A DNA stretch of 64,000 nt from Bordetella genomosp. 4 (GCF_002261185.1 NZ_NEVQ01000013.1:930001-994000); one strand, 5' to 3'. Positions 45,241-54,482 are shown, counted from the stretch's first letter. The notes: a model not told the origin generated them from the letters alone. Numbers and translations are program-made.

Positions 45241-45585
45241 ATGAAACAGCTGAAGGAAATACGCTGGATTGGTTCTTCGTATAACGATTTGATCCAGTTC
45301 CCTACTGAGGCCCGGCGATGCGCAGGCTTTCAGTTGAGTTTGGTGCAAGCTGGTCTGCTCCCTCATGACTGGAAGCCGTTCGATGGAATCGGCCAGGGCG
45401 CTCTAGAAATCAGGATTAGAGTACACCCTGGAACGTATCGGATCATCTACGTCGCCAAATTCGAAGAAGCCGTATATGTATTGCATTGCTTTGAAAAGAA
45501 AACGCAAACCACTAGTAAACACGACAAGACATTAGCAACAGAACGCTATCGCGCTATTGTCGGTTCACGGAAGGGAAAATCATGA
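45241..45585 (+). CDS. higB: RelE/HigB-like toxin (phage-derived Gp49-like family)
   Basis: A 114-residue, basic protein resembling the Gp49-like/HigB toxins. It starts MKQLKEIRWIGSSYNDL, has the core ALEIRIRVHPGTYRIIYVAKF and ends with a Lys-rich helix with KTQTTSKHDK. Relatives are ribosome-dependent mRNA endonucleases. It is coupled to the downstream HTH antitoxin by an ATGA overlap, in the toxin-first order typical of HigBA. Operator 45214-45229 lies just upstream. The AT-richer leader differs from the surrounding region and may reflect transfer, though this was not quantified. Confidence 0.82.
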   Translation: MKQLKEIRWIGSSYNDLIQFPTEARRCAGFQLSLVQAGLLPHDWKPFDGIGQGALEIRIRVHPGTYRIIYVAKFEEAVYVLHCFEKKTQTTSKHDKTLATERYRAIVGSRKGKS

Positions 45586-45914
45586 AGATCGATACCAAAA
45601 TCCGCCATGTGACCAAAGCAAATTCCAATCTGTTCCTTGAACTAGGCTTCTCGGCTCAAGAAGCCAAGCGTCTACACGCCGCGGCTCAAAAGCAGATCAA
45701 TGACACGTATCAATTAAAGGAACAGCTAATGTCGGAACTTGCAAAATGGATTAGCGAGCATGGTCTGAAACAAGCGGAAGCTGCTGAAATACTGATGGTG
45801 TCCCGACCGCGCGTCTCCGACGTCGTGAATAAGAAAGCCGGAAAATTCACCATCGATACGCTAGTCGAAATGCTCAGTCGCATCGGTAAGCCGGTGCGCT
45901 TGGCTATTGGCTAA
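45582..45914 (+). CDS. higA: HigA-like XRE-family antitoxin
   Basis: A 110-residue protein with a helix-turn-helix in the second half (KQAEAAEILMVSRPRVSDVVNKKAGKF, near residues 64-90), similar to HTH_37/XRE antitoxins. It neutralises the upstream toxin and probably represses the pair by binding the palindrome at 45214-45229. The start overlaps the toxin stop. Its 3' end overlaps the end of the convergent greB gene by 11 bp. Confidence 0.83.
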   Translation: MKIDTKIRHVTKANSNLFLELGFSAQEAKRLHAAAQKQINDTYQLKEQLMSELAKWISEHGLKQAEAAEILMVSRPRVSDVVNKKAGKFTIDTLVEMLSRIGKPVRLAIG

Positions 45915-46464
45915 TTGCCGGATACTGCACTTCGAGAATATCCAACTCTTCCACGCCACCGGGCGTGCGTAAGACAACTGTATCGCCTTCGCGTGCCTTG
46001 ATCAGCGCGCGTGCCACGGGGGAAATCCAGCTGATCTTCCCGGCCAGGGGCTCTGCCTCGTCGACGCCGACAATCGTGACGACGTGATCTTCGCCCGCCT
46101 TGTCCGAATACGTCACGGTCGCGCCGAAAAAAACTTGGTCGCGATTCGGTTGTGCAGCAGGATCGACTACCTCGGCAATGTCCAAGCGTTTGGTCAAGAA
46201 ACGCATACGGCGATCAATCTCGCGCAGGCGTTTCTTGCCGTATAGATAATCGCCGTTCTCGGAACGATCGCCATTCGAGGCGGCCCACGACACGACCTGC
46301 ACGACCGAGGGGCGCTCGACGTTCATCAAGTGAGCCAGCTCATCACGCAAACGGGCATAGCCCGCCGGCGTCATGTAATTGCGCGTCCCTGCCGGCAGCG
46401 CCTGCACCTCGGGCAAATCTTCGTCGTCGTCGCGATCCGACTCTTTAACAAAAGCCTTGTTCAT
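45904..46464 (-). CDS. greB: Transcription elongation factor GreB
   Basis: A 186-residue Gre factor. An acidic N-terminal extension (DRDDDEDLPEVQ) is followed by the coiled coil (MTPAGYARLRDELAHLMNVERP to RRMRFLTKRLD) with the SWAASNGDRSENGDY acidic tip, and an FKBP-like C-terminal domain. It rescues backtracked RNA polymerase by stimulating cleavage of the nascent RNA. Its C-terminal codons overlap the end of the antitoxin gene on the other strand. It starts 6 bp from the stop of the PHP phosphatase gene, on the same strand. Confidence 0.95.
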   Translation of the reverse strand: MNKAFVKESDRDDDEDLPEVQALPAGTRNYMTPAGYARLRDELAHLMNVERPSVVQVVSWAASNGDRSENGDYLYGKKRLREIDRRMRFLTKRLDIAEVVDPAAQPNRDQVFFGATVTYSDKAGEDHVVTIVGVDEAEPLAGKISWISPVARALIKAREGDTVVLRTPGGVEELDILEVQYPAISQ

Positions 46465-46470
46465 TCTTAC

Positions 46471-47316
46471 CTAGAACCAGTCGTGCCAGACTGGCTTTAA
46501 ATCATCGGGTAATGGGGGCAGCGAACCGAGATCCGCCTTGCTCTCTGTCGGACTATGGAAATCCGATCCCCGCGAGGCCAGAAACCCAAAGCGTCGAGCA
46601 ACGCCCGCGTAGTGACGAGCCTCGTCGGCGGTGTGGCTCCCCGTCACCACCTCGATCCCGACGCCGCCCAACTGCAAAAACTCGTCGAACAGCGCATTGA
46701 ACTGCAGCAAGGAATATTTATAACGGCCGGGGTGCGCAATGACGGCACGTCCGCCTGCGCCAATGATCCAGCTCACAGCATCCTGCAATGTCGCCCATTG
46801 CATGGGAACATGCCCCGGGCAATCGTCGCCCAGGTATTTGTTGAAAACAGTCTGCACATCCGGGCAATACCCAGCTTGCACCAAATAACGGGCAAAGTGG
46901 GTGCGGCTGACCAGGTCCGGATTACCGGCCAAGGGAATGGCTCCCTCGTATGCCCCAGGCATCCCCATATCCGCCAAACGCTGCCCCATGCGGCGCGCCC
47001 GCTCGGCGCGGCCAGACCGCGTATTACGCAGGCCCTCGAGCAACGCGGGATTTTCGGGGTCAAATCCCAGGCCGACAATATGGACCGTTTGCCCAGCCCA
47101 AGTGACGGAGACCTCGCTACCCGTGATGAACTGCATCCCGAGTTCGCGCGCAGCCTCGCCGGCCTGCGCGATACCGCCCACCTCGTCGTGATCCGTCAAT
47201 GCCCAGACATCCACGCCATTGGCGTGCGCACGACGAGCCACCTCGGCCGGCGGCAAAATGCCGTCGGACACAGTGGAATGGCAGTGCAGATCGATGTTCA
47301 GGGTGGCGGTGTACAT
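46471..47316 (-). CDS. PHP-domain phosphatase (YciV/3',5'-nucleoside bisphosphate phosphatase-like)
   Basis: A 281-residue PHP-superfamily metal-dependent phosphoesterase. The metal motifs are IDLHCHSTVSDG (residues about 8-19), ALTDHDEVGG and a C-terminal RGSDFHSP. It matches the YciV/RNase AM type, which hydrolyses 3',5'-bisphosphate nucleotides and short RNA ends. The ATG at 47316 is chosen because the family starts just before DLHCHS; the frame is open to 47364. It directly precedes greB in the same orientation. Confidence 0.88.
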   Translation of the reverse strand: MYTATLNIDLHCHSTVSDGILPPAEVARRAHANGVDVWALTDHDEVGGIAQAGEAARELGMQFITGSEVSVTWAGQTVHIVGLGFDPENPALLEGLRNTRSGRAERARRMGQRLADMGMPGAYEGAIPLAGNPDLVSRTHFARYLVQAGYCPDVQTVFNKYLGDDCPGHVPMQWATLQDAVSWIIGAGGRAVIAHPGRYKYSLLQFNALFDEFLQLGGVGIEVVTGSHTADEARHYAGVARRFGFLASRGSDFHSPTESKADLGSLPPLPDDLKPVWHDWF

Positions 47317-47374
47317 AAGGACTATTGTACGGCCCTCTCGCGGGCTGGCAATGCCGGCTTTCATACCGCAGATT

Positions 47375-48120
47375 TCAACCTAATTCTGGCAGCGTGCCCG
47401 TTTGCAAAGCCACTGCCCAGTCCAGCCGGCCGTTACGTCGAGCCAGGTCCGCGGCAGCCTGATAGTCGTAGGGCACTTTACGCACCTCGACGGACCAATC
47501 AGCACCTTGGCGCTCGACGATGGCATATCGCGCCTGGGGCGATCCAGTCTGCACGACGTGTGGCACCGGATGGCTATCATCATAAGCCTGAAGGCCAACG
47601 CTACCAGGGTTGATTACCCTCCGCCCATCGGGCAGACGTACCGATCGCGGAATATGAGTGTGGCCGCAGAAAATAATCGATTGGTTTACCCCATCGAGAC
47701 GGCTTGTTATTCGTCTGCGCTGGCTGGCCGCAATCCTGTCTCGTCCACCGTCTCCATGAGGTACTGCAAATCATTGCCGGGCGAACCGTGCACTAACAAT
47801 ATGTCGCCGTCCAATTGCATATCGAGCGGCAAACTCCTGATCCAGTCCAAATGCGCCTTACCCAGGCGTTCATAGGCAAATCGATCAGAAGCCCCCATTG
47901 ACTCCACCGGATGAGTCAGCAGTTGCCGCTCATGATTGCCACGGATGGTAGGCAGGTCGAGTGACATCAGCAGATCAGCCGTCTCAACAGGATGTAGCGG
48001 TCCTGAAAGAATGTCTCCCAGATTGACCGTACAGTCCACTCCTTGCTGTGCAATGTCCTCCAGGACAGCTTGCAAGGCGGAAATATTGCCGTGGATGTCA
48101 GAAAGGACTGCAATCTTCAT
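47375..48120 (-). pseudogene. Frameshifted metallophosphoesterase (calcineurin-like)
   Basis: Two frames together encode one calcineurin-like phosphoesterase of about 248 residues. The first part, starting MKIAVLSDIHGN at 48120, carries the metal motifs DIHGN, GDILSGP and GNHE and stops at TAA 47707-47709. The rest, with CGHTHIPRS and the C-terminus ending QTGTLPELG, continues in another frame to 47375. One missing A in the GAATAAC segment near 47712 explains the shift; restoring it gives a clean join. The truncated product lacks the GHTH ligands. It may be a true pseudogene or a sequencing error. No slippery heptamer is present. Confidence 0.85.
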
Positions 48121-48218
48121 TGTGAGTTCGTTGGAAGGCAGCAATAGATATGCCTGCTCAGTTCATTACCAACAACGTATCGAGCCCGGGCAAACGTATC
48201 GCGGTTTTCGCTTAAGAA

Positions 48219-48671
48219 TCAGCGTACCATCTTGTGCATAAAGATACTGTTTGGGTCGTCAACATATTCCCCGAATGGTTCACAACGCTCGTAACCGCAA
48301 CGAGCATAGAACGCTAGTGCCGCGGGCTGCAGATTGCCCGTTTCCAATACAAAGTTCGTGCAGCCTTTGATTCCCGCCTGCTCCTCCAGAAAACTTAAAA
48401 GCTCCTGAGCGATCCCTTTACCCCGATGAGAAGGAACGGCATAAAAACGCTTCAGTTCCCCATAATTGGCGGTAAGAAGAATCGCGCCACAAGCAATGGG
48501 GATGTTGTTCTCGTCCCGGACAACCGCAAACAGTACGTTCGGTTGACTCAGCGTCGCGATGTCAACACCGTGATGACTCTCTGCCGGATAAAGAGGTATT
48601 TGAAAGGCGTCCAAGTCCTCAATGAGCTTCAATACGCCGGGTTGATTGGGCGACTCGAGAGAGATATTCAT
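48219..48671 (-). CDS. GNAT family N-acetyltransferase
   Basis: A 150-residue GNAT acetyltransferase. The acetyl-CoA P-loop motif is SHRGKGIAQELLSFLEEQA (near residues 80-98), with LETGNLQPAALAFYARCGYERC following, as in YjgM/ElaA-like acyltransferases. There is no signal peptide. The substrate is unknown. It lies about 98 bp from the frameshifted phosphoesterase start, on the same strand, and ahead of it. Confidence 0.88.
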   Translation of the reverse strand: MNISLESPNQPGVLKLIEDLDAFQIPLYPAESHHGVDIATLSQPNVLFAVVRDENNIPIACGAILLTANYGELKRFYAVPSHRGKGIAQELLSFLEEQAGIKGCTNFVLETGNLQPAALAFYARCGYERCEPFGEYVDDPNSIFMHKMVR

Positions 48672-48840
48672 ATATAAACGTAATGGCTGAAATCGGGAGA
48701 GCCGCCAACATAACTGAGCACCTGCATCACGACGGCCGTAATGCCATGCTTTACGCCAATATCAGTGATGTACGCAAACTAACGTCGTTTAGCGGAACGC
48801 TCAACTCATCGCCCGTTGGGCGCGACAAGCCATTCAAAGT

Positions 48841-49233
48841 CTACGACAGCCCAAACACACGCCACTGCACATCTTCAATGAACTTGTCCCGGTTCAACGG
48901 CGATACGAGTATCGAGTCGAACGGCCCGACCTGGATTTCCACTCGCTGTAGCGACAACGCCGGCCCAGCCAGAAAACTCCGCGAGCGCCTGACAGATTTG
49001 ATATCGGTATAGGGGATTTTCCTCTGTCGCATGCCGGAACGGACCAACAAATGACTGTCAGTCAAAACGTAGTAACAAGGAAAAATCATCAGGGCGAGAA
49101 TGGCGAGCCAAAGGATCATCACCACAAAAGCGAGTACATGCCCGGAATGCCATGCGCCCCAAGCAAGCAGCGCAGTCAGCACCGCCAACAAAGCTATCAG
49201 CCACAGGTCAATTTTCGAGGGATACTTTTTCAT
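48841..49233 (-). CDS. Small membrane protein with PH-like domain (bPH_4/DUF1200-like)
   Basis: A 130-residue protein. Two hydrophobic segments lie near residues 10-27 and 33-51. A soluble C-terminal half, YYVLTDSHLLVRSGMRQRKIPYTDIKSVRRS to FIEDVQW, fits the bacterial PH-like domain bPH_4. Function unknown. It overlaps the stop of the truncated isochorismatase frame by 4 bp, on the same strand. Confidence 0.75.
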   Translation of the reverse strand: MKKYPSKIDLWLIALLAVLTALLAWGAWHSGHVLAFVVMILWLAILALMIFPCYYVLTDSHLLVRSGMRQRKIPYTDIKSVRRSRSFLAGPALSLQRVEIQVGPFDSILVSPLNRDKFIEDVQWRVFGLS

Positions 49234-49361
49234 AGAAAACCTCGCTTACTCAACCTTCTATTCGAATTGATGCGCTCAAGCACAGCGTTAGCCTCATGGG
49301 GACGTGGTTCAGGATCGAACAAACCACGTTGGACGTCGATGATCAGAAGTACACTCTTCAT
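49230..49361 (-). pseudogene. Truncated isochorismatase-family N-terminal fragment
   Basis: A short frame starts MKSVLLIIDVQRGLF, the usual N-terminus of isochorismatase/nicotinamidase-like cysteine hydrolases including the catalytic Asp, but ends after about 43 residues with an unrelated tail (SNRRLSKRGFL). The remaining domain, including the Cys nucleophile, is absent. AGGATCAGG lies just upstream of the ATG. It is probably a deletion remnant whose 3' end was replaced by the junction with the PH-domain gene. Confidence 0.65.
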
Positions 49362-49465
49362 TACCTGATCCTGTTCTGCAGCTGACCACTGGTCGAGGAG
49401 GAGCTTCAACTTTTGTTGAAACCCAATCAATCATAGTTCTTTCTATTGCACGCTATAGTGCACAG

Positions 49466-50488
49466 TCATCGAAAACCAAAAAAATGATCCAGAATCACAG
49501 CATGATCCTCGAATAGATCAGCTTCGATTTCGGACAGCCCCTCAATGGGCCACCACACAGCCTCCTTGGCATCGTCGGCACCTTGTACCTGCGGCAGCTC
49601 ATCCCGACTGAAGCGAAAGTGAAACGCCTGAGTGATGAGGCGTCCTCGAGGACTGCGATCCGGGTGATCAAAAACGGCGCTGCTCTTCAGGGCCGCCCTC
49701 ATCACGCCAGGTAATGCAGCAAAGCGCGTCTCTTCGTTCAGCTCGCGCACCGCGGCGTCATAGAACTGTTCTCCTGGATCAACAAAGCCGCCCGGCAATG
49801 CCCATTGCCCATGGCCCATTTCACCGCCACGCTTGATCAGCAGCACATGATCATTCACCTGCAGCACACTATCGGCCGTCAGAAAGTACGGCCCCGTGTA
49901 CTTTGCCTTGTACCGCTTGATCGCCTGGTGCTCGGCGCGTCGCACCTCGTATTCCGGCAACGCTGCCCATGATCGCAAATAGTCCAGCACGCCTGGATCG
50001 ACATAGGGTTCCAGGACCTGAATGCTGGATGACAACGAGCCCTCTCCGAAATAGACATCGCGCAAACGCGTCGCGTCTAGCGGCTGGATGCTGCCTGCGT
50101 CCTCATACGCCCAATCGGGAAACAGATCGAGGTAATAGCCCGACGCGTCTTTTTTGAAGCCCACCAAACCGACTCGTTGACCCGCAGCGCGCGCTCGTAC
50201 CTCCTCTCGCAAGACATCGGCCCAACGCCGATCATCGTAATAGTCCCGAACGAATACAAACTCCACACGTGCGCGTTGCGCCTGCGTCAACATGCTCTCC
50301 AGCATGGCGCGGCGTTCGAATTCACGAAATGGATTTTTATCATTGCGTGAGCGAAATGAAGAGCCAATCACGATCATCACGCGTTCGCCAGCGGCAAACG
50401 CGTGCTCGATCAGCGCTTTATGCGCCAAGTGCGGCAACTGCCAGCGGCCGATGACAACGGTGACGGGGTAACGAAAAGTCGAAGACAT
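49466..50488 (-). CDS. nadM: Bifunctional nicotinamide-nucleotide adenylyltransferase / Nudix hydrolase
   Basis: A 340-residue fusion. The N-terminal nucleotidyltransferase has the GRWQLPHLAHKAL variant of the HxGH motif (residues about 13-25) and SFRSRNDKNPF, as in NMN adenylyltransferase. A Nudix domain follows with GGFVDPGEQFYDAAVRELNEET, which matches the GX5EX7REUXEEXGU box and should hydrolyse ADP-ribose-type substrates. The ATG at 50488 is chosen for an AGGA 7 bases upstream. It is the last gene of the NAD operon, 86 bp after nadE. Confidence 0.9.
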   Translation of the reverse strand: MSSTFRYPVTVVIGRWQLPHLAHKALIEHAFAAGERVMIVIGSSFRSRNDKNPFREFERRAMLESMLTQAQRARVEFVFVRDYYDDRRWADVLREEVRARAAGQRVGLVGFKKDASGYYLDLFPDWAYEDAGSIQPLDATRLRDVYFGEGSLSSSIQVLEPYVDPGVLDYLRSWAALPEYEVRRAEHQAIKRYKAKYTGPYFLTADSVLQVNDHVLLIKRGGEMGHGQWALPGGFVDPGEQFYDAAVRELNEETRFAALPGVMRAALKSSAVFDHPDRSPRGRLITQAFHFRFSRDELPQVQGADDAKEAVWWPIEGLSEIEADLFEDHAVILDHFFGFR

Positions 50489-50574
50489 CACAATTCCTGG
50501 TTTTCTAGACAATGTCCGCCATCATCCCGTTTCACTTATGAAATGGGATGAACGGACGCCAGCACCGAGTCCTT

Positions 50575-52296
50575 TCAATATTGCCGCGCCGTGATAGGTA
50601 CCTGCCTGCCCGTGCCAAACGCACGAGCACGCACCCGAATGATAGGGGGGGCCTGGCGGCGTTTGTATTCACTACGCGCGATGAGCCGCTGCACCTTGTC
50701 CAGCGTCTGCCGTCCTGTCTCCGTCTGCGTCAACGCATCGACCGTATTCTGCGCGATCGCCAGATCCTCGGCATCAAGCAACGAGCCTTCGATCAAGACT
50801 TTCAGAATCTCATCCAGCACCTCATACGGCGGCAGCGAATCCGTATCCTTTTGATCGGGCGCCAACTCCGCCGAGGGCGCCTTCTCGATGATGCTCTGCG
50901 GAATCAGTTCCCGGCCCGCTGTCTTGTTGATATGCCACGACAGGGCAAAAACCTCGGTCTTGTAGAGGTCACCGATCAGCCCCAAACCACCGTTGGTGTC
51001 ACCATACAGTGTGCAATACCCGACCGACAGCTCCGACTTGTTGCCGGTCGTGAGCAACAACGGGCCATACTGGTTGGAATACGTCATCAGCAACGTTCCC
51101 CGAACACGCGCCTGCAGATTCTCCAGCGCCAAGCCGCTCGCCGCCTCGCCCACCGTACTGTTTTCTATCGAGGCCGAAAACTGCGACACGATGTCCCGTA
51201 TGGGAATCTCATGCAGCGTCACACCCAGATTGCGGCACAACGCCACCGAGTCAGACACACTGCCCTCGCTCGAATAGACCGACGGCATAGTGATGGCGAT
51301 CACGTTTTCAGGCCCGAGGGCCTCCACCGCCAACGCTATCGTCAGCGCCGAGTCTATGCCTCCAGAGCAGCCCACCAGGACTTTGCTGAAGCCGCAGCGG
51401 CGCGCATAGTCGCGCAGGCCCAACACGATCTGCTCGCGATAGAACTCCAACACGGGCAAGCCATCGCGCGGCACCGGCTGTAGCGTTTGTCCCTGCTCGC
51501 CAAAGAATGTCTGGCTGTTCAAATCAAAACACAGCGTGGGCGAATCGACCTCGAACCGCTTGGCCTCGAACACCACAGTCCCAGCCGCATCCACCGCAAA
51601 CGACGCCCCGTCAAACACCAGCTGATCATGTCCACCCACCTGGGCCACGTACAACACCGGTAATTTGTGACGCGCGCACGCCTTGGAAAACAACTGATGG
51701 CGAACCTGGCGCTTGCCCTTGCTGCTGGGGCTGGCGTTGATAGAAATCACCAGGTCCGGCGCCGCATCCGCCAAGCGCAGGAAAGGATTCACCGAATAAT
51801 CCTGAGCCTCATCGTTCCAGGCATCCTCGCAAATCAGAAAGCCGATCGTCGCGCCTCTAACACGCAGGATTTTTGCGGTATCCGGCCCAGGTGCGAAGTG
51901 ACGTTGCTCATCGAACACCCCATAGGTAGGCAATAGCTGCTTGTACTGCGTATGTACGACTTCGCCGTTCAACAGCACCTGAAGGCCGTTATAAAAAGGC
52001 TTTCCAGACGTACCCTCTCGCCGTATTGGCAGACCAACGACCCAATACACATCCGGTGTCTGACGGCTGGTCTCATAGAGTTTTGCCTGCGCCGCCGCGC
52101 GGCGGCGCTCAAAAAGCGGATCGTCCAACAGATCGCCTGGGGTGTAGCCCGTCAACGCGAGCTCCGGGAACACCACCATGTCCGCGCCAGTTTGCTGCGC
52201 CTGTTGAGCGACCGCCAACATCATGGCGATGTTGCCGTCCATGTCCCCGACCGTGGGATTGATCTGGCCTATGGTGATCGAAAATGGGTTTTGCAT
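50575..52296 (-). CDS. nadE: Glutamine-dependent NAD+ synthetase
   Basis: A 573-residue enzyme. An N-terminal carbon-nitrogen hydrolase domain (Glu in ELALTGY, Lys in YKQLLP, Cys in FLICEDAWND) releases ammonia. A C-terminal NAD synthase with GCSGGIDSAL (near residue 300) adenylates NaAD and amidates it to NAD+. Start 52296 follows GAGG by 8 bases; the frame opens further upstream to 52326 but without support. It lies 26 bp after the pncB stop, in the NAD salvage operon. Confidence 0.96.
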   Translation of the reverse strand: MQNPFSITIGQINPTVGDMDGNIAMMLAVAQQAQQTGADMVVFPELALTGYTPGDLLDDPLFERRRAAAQAKLYETSRQTPDVYWVVGLPIRREGTSGKPFYNGLQVLLNGEVVHTQYKQLLPTYGVFDEQRHFAPGPDTAKILRVRGATIGFLICEDAWNDEAQDYSVNPFLRLADAAPDLVISINASPSSKGKRQVRHQLFSKACARHKLPVLYVAQVGGHDQLVFDGASFAVDAAGTVVFEAKRFEVDSPTLCFDLNSQTFFGEQGQTLQPVPRDGLPVLEFYREQIVLGLRDYARRCGFSKVLVGCSGGIDSALTIALAVEALGPENVIAITMPSVYSSEGSVSDSVALCRNLGVTLHEIPIRDIVSQFSASIENSTVGEAASGLALENLQARVRGTLLMTYSNQYGPLLLTTGNKSELSVGYCTLYGDTNGGLGLIGDLYKTEVFALSWHINKTAGRELIPQSIIEKAPSAELAPDQKDTDSLPPYEVLDEILKVLIEGSLLDAEDLAIAQNTVDALTQTETGRQTLDKVQRLIARSEYKRRQAPPIIRVRARAFGTGRQVPITARQY

Positions 52297-52322
52297 AGTT
52301 CGGCCTCTATAAAGGAGTCGGC

Positions 52323-53522
52323 TCAATCCGCCGTGCGGTTAAACACCTGACGCAGATACGCCAGGAATGTTTCATCGTCGCACAGCGTTTTCCCGGGCGA
52401 GTCCGCCAATTTGGCCACTGGCTGATCATTGCAACTCACCAGCTTCATGACGATATTCAAAGGCGTCGCCCCCACGTCATTCGTCAAGTTCGTGCCGATC
52501 CCGAAACCCAATTGGCAGCGATCGCCAAAATGCGCATACAGCGACAACATCTTTGGCACATCCAGCCCATCGGAAAACGTCAGGCGCTTGGTATGGGCAT
52601 CGATACGCAGCGATTTGTAGTGTGCCAAAGCCTTTTCCCCCCATACTACAGGGTCGCCCGAGTCATGACGCAGGCCATCGAACAGCTTGGCGAAATACAG
52701 ATCGAAATCCGCCAGGAACGCATCCATGCCGATCACATCCGTCAGCGCGATACCCAGGTCGCCACGATATTCCTGTACCCAGGCCTCCAGAGCAGCCTTT
52801 TGCGACAAACGCAGTTGCACACCGACCGCCTGAAACGTCTGCAAATACTCGTGCGCCATCGTACCAATGGGCACCAGATCGAATTTCTTGGCCAAATATA
52901 CGTTGGACGTACCACGAAAATAGGCCGGCAATTCGGCAGCCAAAGTCGCCACGACCTCTTCTTGCCAGGCACCGCTGAAACGGCGACGCAGACCAAAATC
53001 AAAAAACTCAAAAGGATGACGCAGCTGCAGGTCAGCCAAGGCGTCTCGCAATTGCGTCACCTTATTGCGCAGCCGTGAACGCCCTTCCGACAGATCCTCG
53101 ATTTCCAATCGACGGAAGTACAGTTCGTTCACAATCGCCAGCACGTAAATCTCGAACAACATGACATGCACCTGCGGCCCGTGAGCGATGATCGAGAGTT
53201 GATCGCCGTCAGCGCGCGCCTCGATAAACGGGCGGTGCAACTGAAACATGCGCAAATACTCGATAAAGTCCGGCTTGAAATAGCTGCGCGTGGCCAGGTA
53301 TTTCAATTCATCCGGAGAAAAACGCAAGGTGCACAAATAATCCAGTTGCCGGTTTACCTCATCGGCCAGCTCGGCCAACGGAAAGGCCGGTTTGTTGCGG
53401 CACACGAACCGGTATTGCGCGGTATTGGTCGGGTACTTGTGCAGCAATGCCTGCAGCATCGAGAACTTGTACAGATCGGTTTCCAACAACGATTGAATGA
53501 CGGGACGAAAATATTGAGACAT
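52323..53522 (-). CDS. pncB: Nicotinate phosphoribosyltransferase
   Basis: A 399-residue enzyme making nicotinate mononucleotide from nicotinate, PRPP and ATP. It shows the family features [14 protein letters not shown] near residue 14, [13 protein letters not shown], and the phospho-accepting histidine in LRHDSGDP near residue 220, and has normal length. It lies 30 bp after the nicotinamidase-like gene in the same operon. Confidence 0.96.
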   Translation of the reverse strand: MSQYFRPVIQSLLETDLYKFSMLQALLHKYPTNTAQYRFVCRNKPAFPLAELADEVNRQLDYLCTLRFSPDELKYLATRSYFKPDFIEYLRMFQLHRPFIEARADGDQLSIIAHGPQVHVMLFEIYVLAIVNELYFRRLEIEDLSEGRSRLRNKVTQLRDALADLQLRHPFEFFDFGLRRRFSGAWQEEVVATLAAELPAYFRGTSNVYLAKKFDLVPIGTMAHEYLQTFQAVGVQLRLSQKAALEAWVQEYRGDLGIALTDVIGMDAFLADFDLYFAKLFDGLRHDSGDPVVWGEKALAHYKSLRIDAHTKRLTFSDGLDVPKMLSLYAHFGDRCQLGFGIGTNLTNDVGATPLNIVMKLVSCNDQPVAKLADSPGKTLCDDETFLAYLRQVFNRTAD

Positions 53523-53552
53523 CGTGATTCTCTTTAATGAGTTGCTGGAATA

Positions 53553-54410
53553 TCAGAGCCTGTACGCATCAAATATTTGCTGGGAGGTCTGCAGCTGAAC
53601 ACCTGCGGCACCCGCGCGCTGCAAGAACTGTTCCGCCTGCGCCTCGAAGCCACCGACGGGACTCATGCAGTCGGTCAGCAGCACCATTTGAAAGCCCGAC
53701 TTGAGCGGCAGCCGCGGCAACGCGCCCAATAATTGATCGACGCTCGCCGCCACACAGTGACTGGATGCCAGGCCTGCCACCAAGAGCAGATCGACATCCT
53801 CGGTGACCCGTCGAGCCAGCGGCATATTGAACTGAGTCGATGGCACATCAGCAAGGGGAACCTCTGCCTCGAATGCACCGTAATGTTCGCTCCAGGGATA
53901 TTCACCCTTCAATACCTTGTGCGGCGTACTGTGAGACAGCGACTCCCAGTCAGCCAATGCATCGGCCACATCGGCGTGGATATTGTGCCCCCACGTGCCC
54001 GTCACGCAATGCACCGGCCACACCACCAACTGATAGCGTCCGGCACGCTCCAATGCGCGCAATTGCCGCAACACCAGATCCGCGTGACTGGCCGGCACGA
54101 AGTCCCCCGCCTCGACGCTATCCGCCGAAATCAGCGTAAAAGGCGCAACGGACTGTCCATCACGGTCTTTCCAGAACGTCGTGCGCTCGATCGCGACATG
54201 GGGGTGGGAATCCAGCGTAATCGCAATGTCGCGCAGACGCGGCCCCATCCGGGTCACAAAATCGGCCAACCGTTTCATATCCTGGTGCCCGCCAGAAACC
54301 GGCAAAGCTGGCGACGTCATCATTGCCCCCACCTGCGGTCGAACATCAACCGGCAAATCGCAGAAGTCGTTCTGAGGATCGATGATCAAGAGGTGAATGT
54401 GCTGGCTCAT
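53553..54410 (-). CDS. Nicotinamidase-like cysteine hydrolase
   Basis: A 285-residue isochorismatase-family protein, larger than the about 210 residues of PncA. The catalytic residues are visible: Asp in LLIIDPQNDF, Lys in KVLKGEYPW and Cys in GLASSHCVA, with the WPVHCVTGTWG zinc and substrate loop. It probably deamidates nicotinamide to nicotinate for PncB, the next gene. The ATG at 54410 follows GGAG. It is the first gene of the NAD operon, next to the divergent nrtR. Amide specificity is inferred from context. Confidence 0.87.
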   Translation of the reverse strand: MSQHIHLLIIDPQNDFCDLPVDVRPQVGAMMTSPALPVSGGHQDMKRLADFVTRMGPRLRDIAITLDSHPHVAIERTTFWKDRDGQSVAPFTLISADSVEAGDFVPASHADLVLRQLRALERAGRYQLVVWPVHCVTGTWGHNIHADVADALADWESLSHSTPHKVLKGEYPWSEHYGAFEAEVPLADVPSTQFNMPLARRVTEDVDLLLVAGLASSHCVAASVDQLLGALPRLPLKSGFQMVLLTDCMSPVGGFEAQAEQFLQRAGAAGVQLQTSQQIFDAYRL

Positions 54411-54458
54411 GATGGTTCTCCACAAAGGCATCTCGGCTGGTTTGATCAGATTATACAC

Positions 54459-54482
54459 ACTTACGGCATATTTGCCTTAAGT
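54459..54482. promoter_or_regulatory. Candidate NrtR operator in the NAD operon/nrtR divergent region
   Basis: An imperfect 24-bp palindrome of the form ACTTA-n-GGCA-n4-TGCC-n-TAAGT lies in the 153-bp gap, flanked by two direct copies of TTATACAC at 54451 and 54482. NrtR regulators bind such dyads upstream of NAD genes, so this is the likely operator for both directions. The match to a published NrtR consensus was not checked. Confidence 0.65.

Noticed and set aside
47700-47715. Programmed frameshift in the phosphoesterase
   Set aside because: A -1 shift at GAA would be needed and there is no slippery heptamer; mutation or a sequencing error is simpler.
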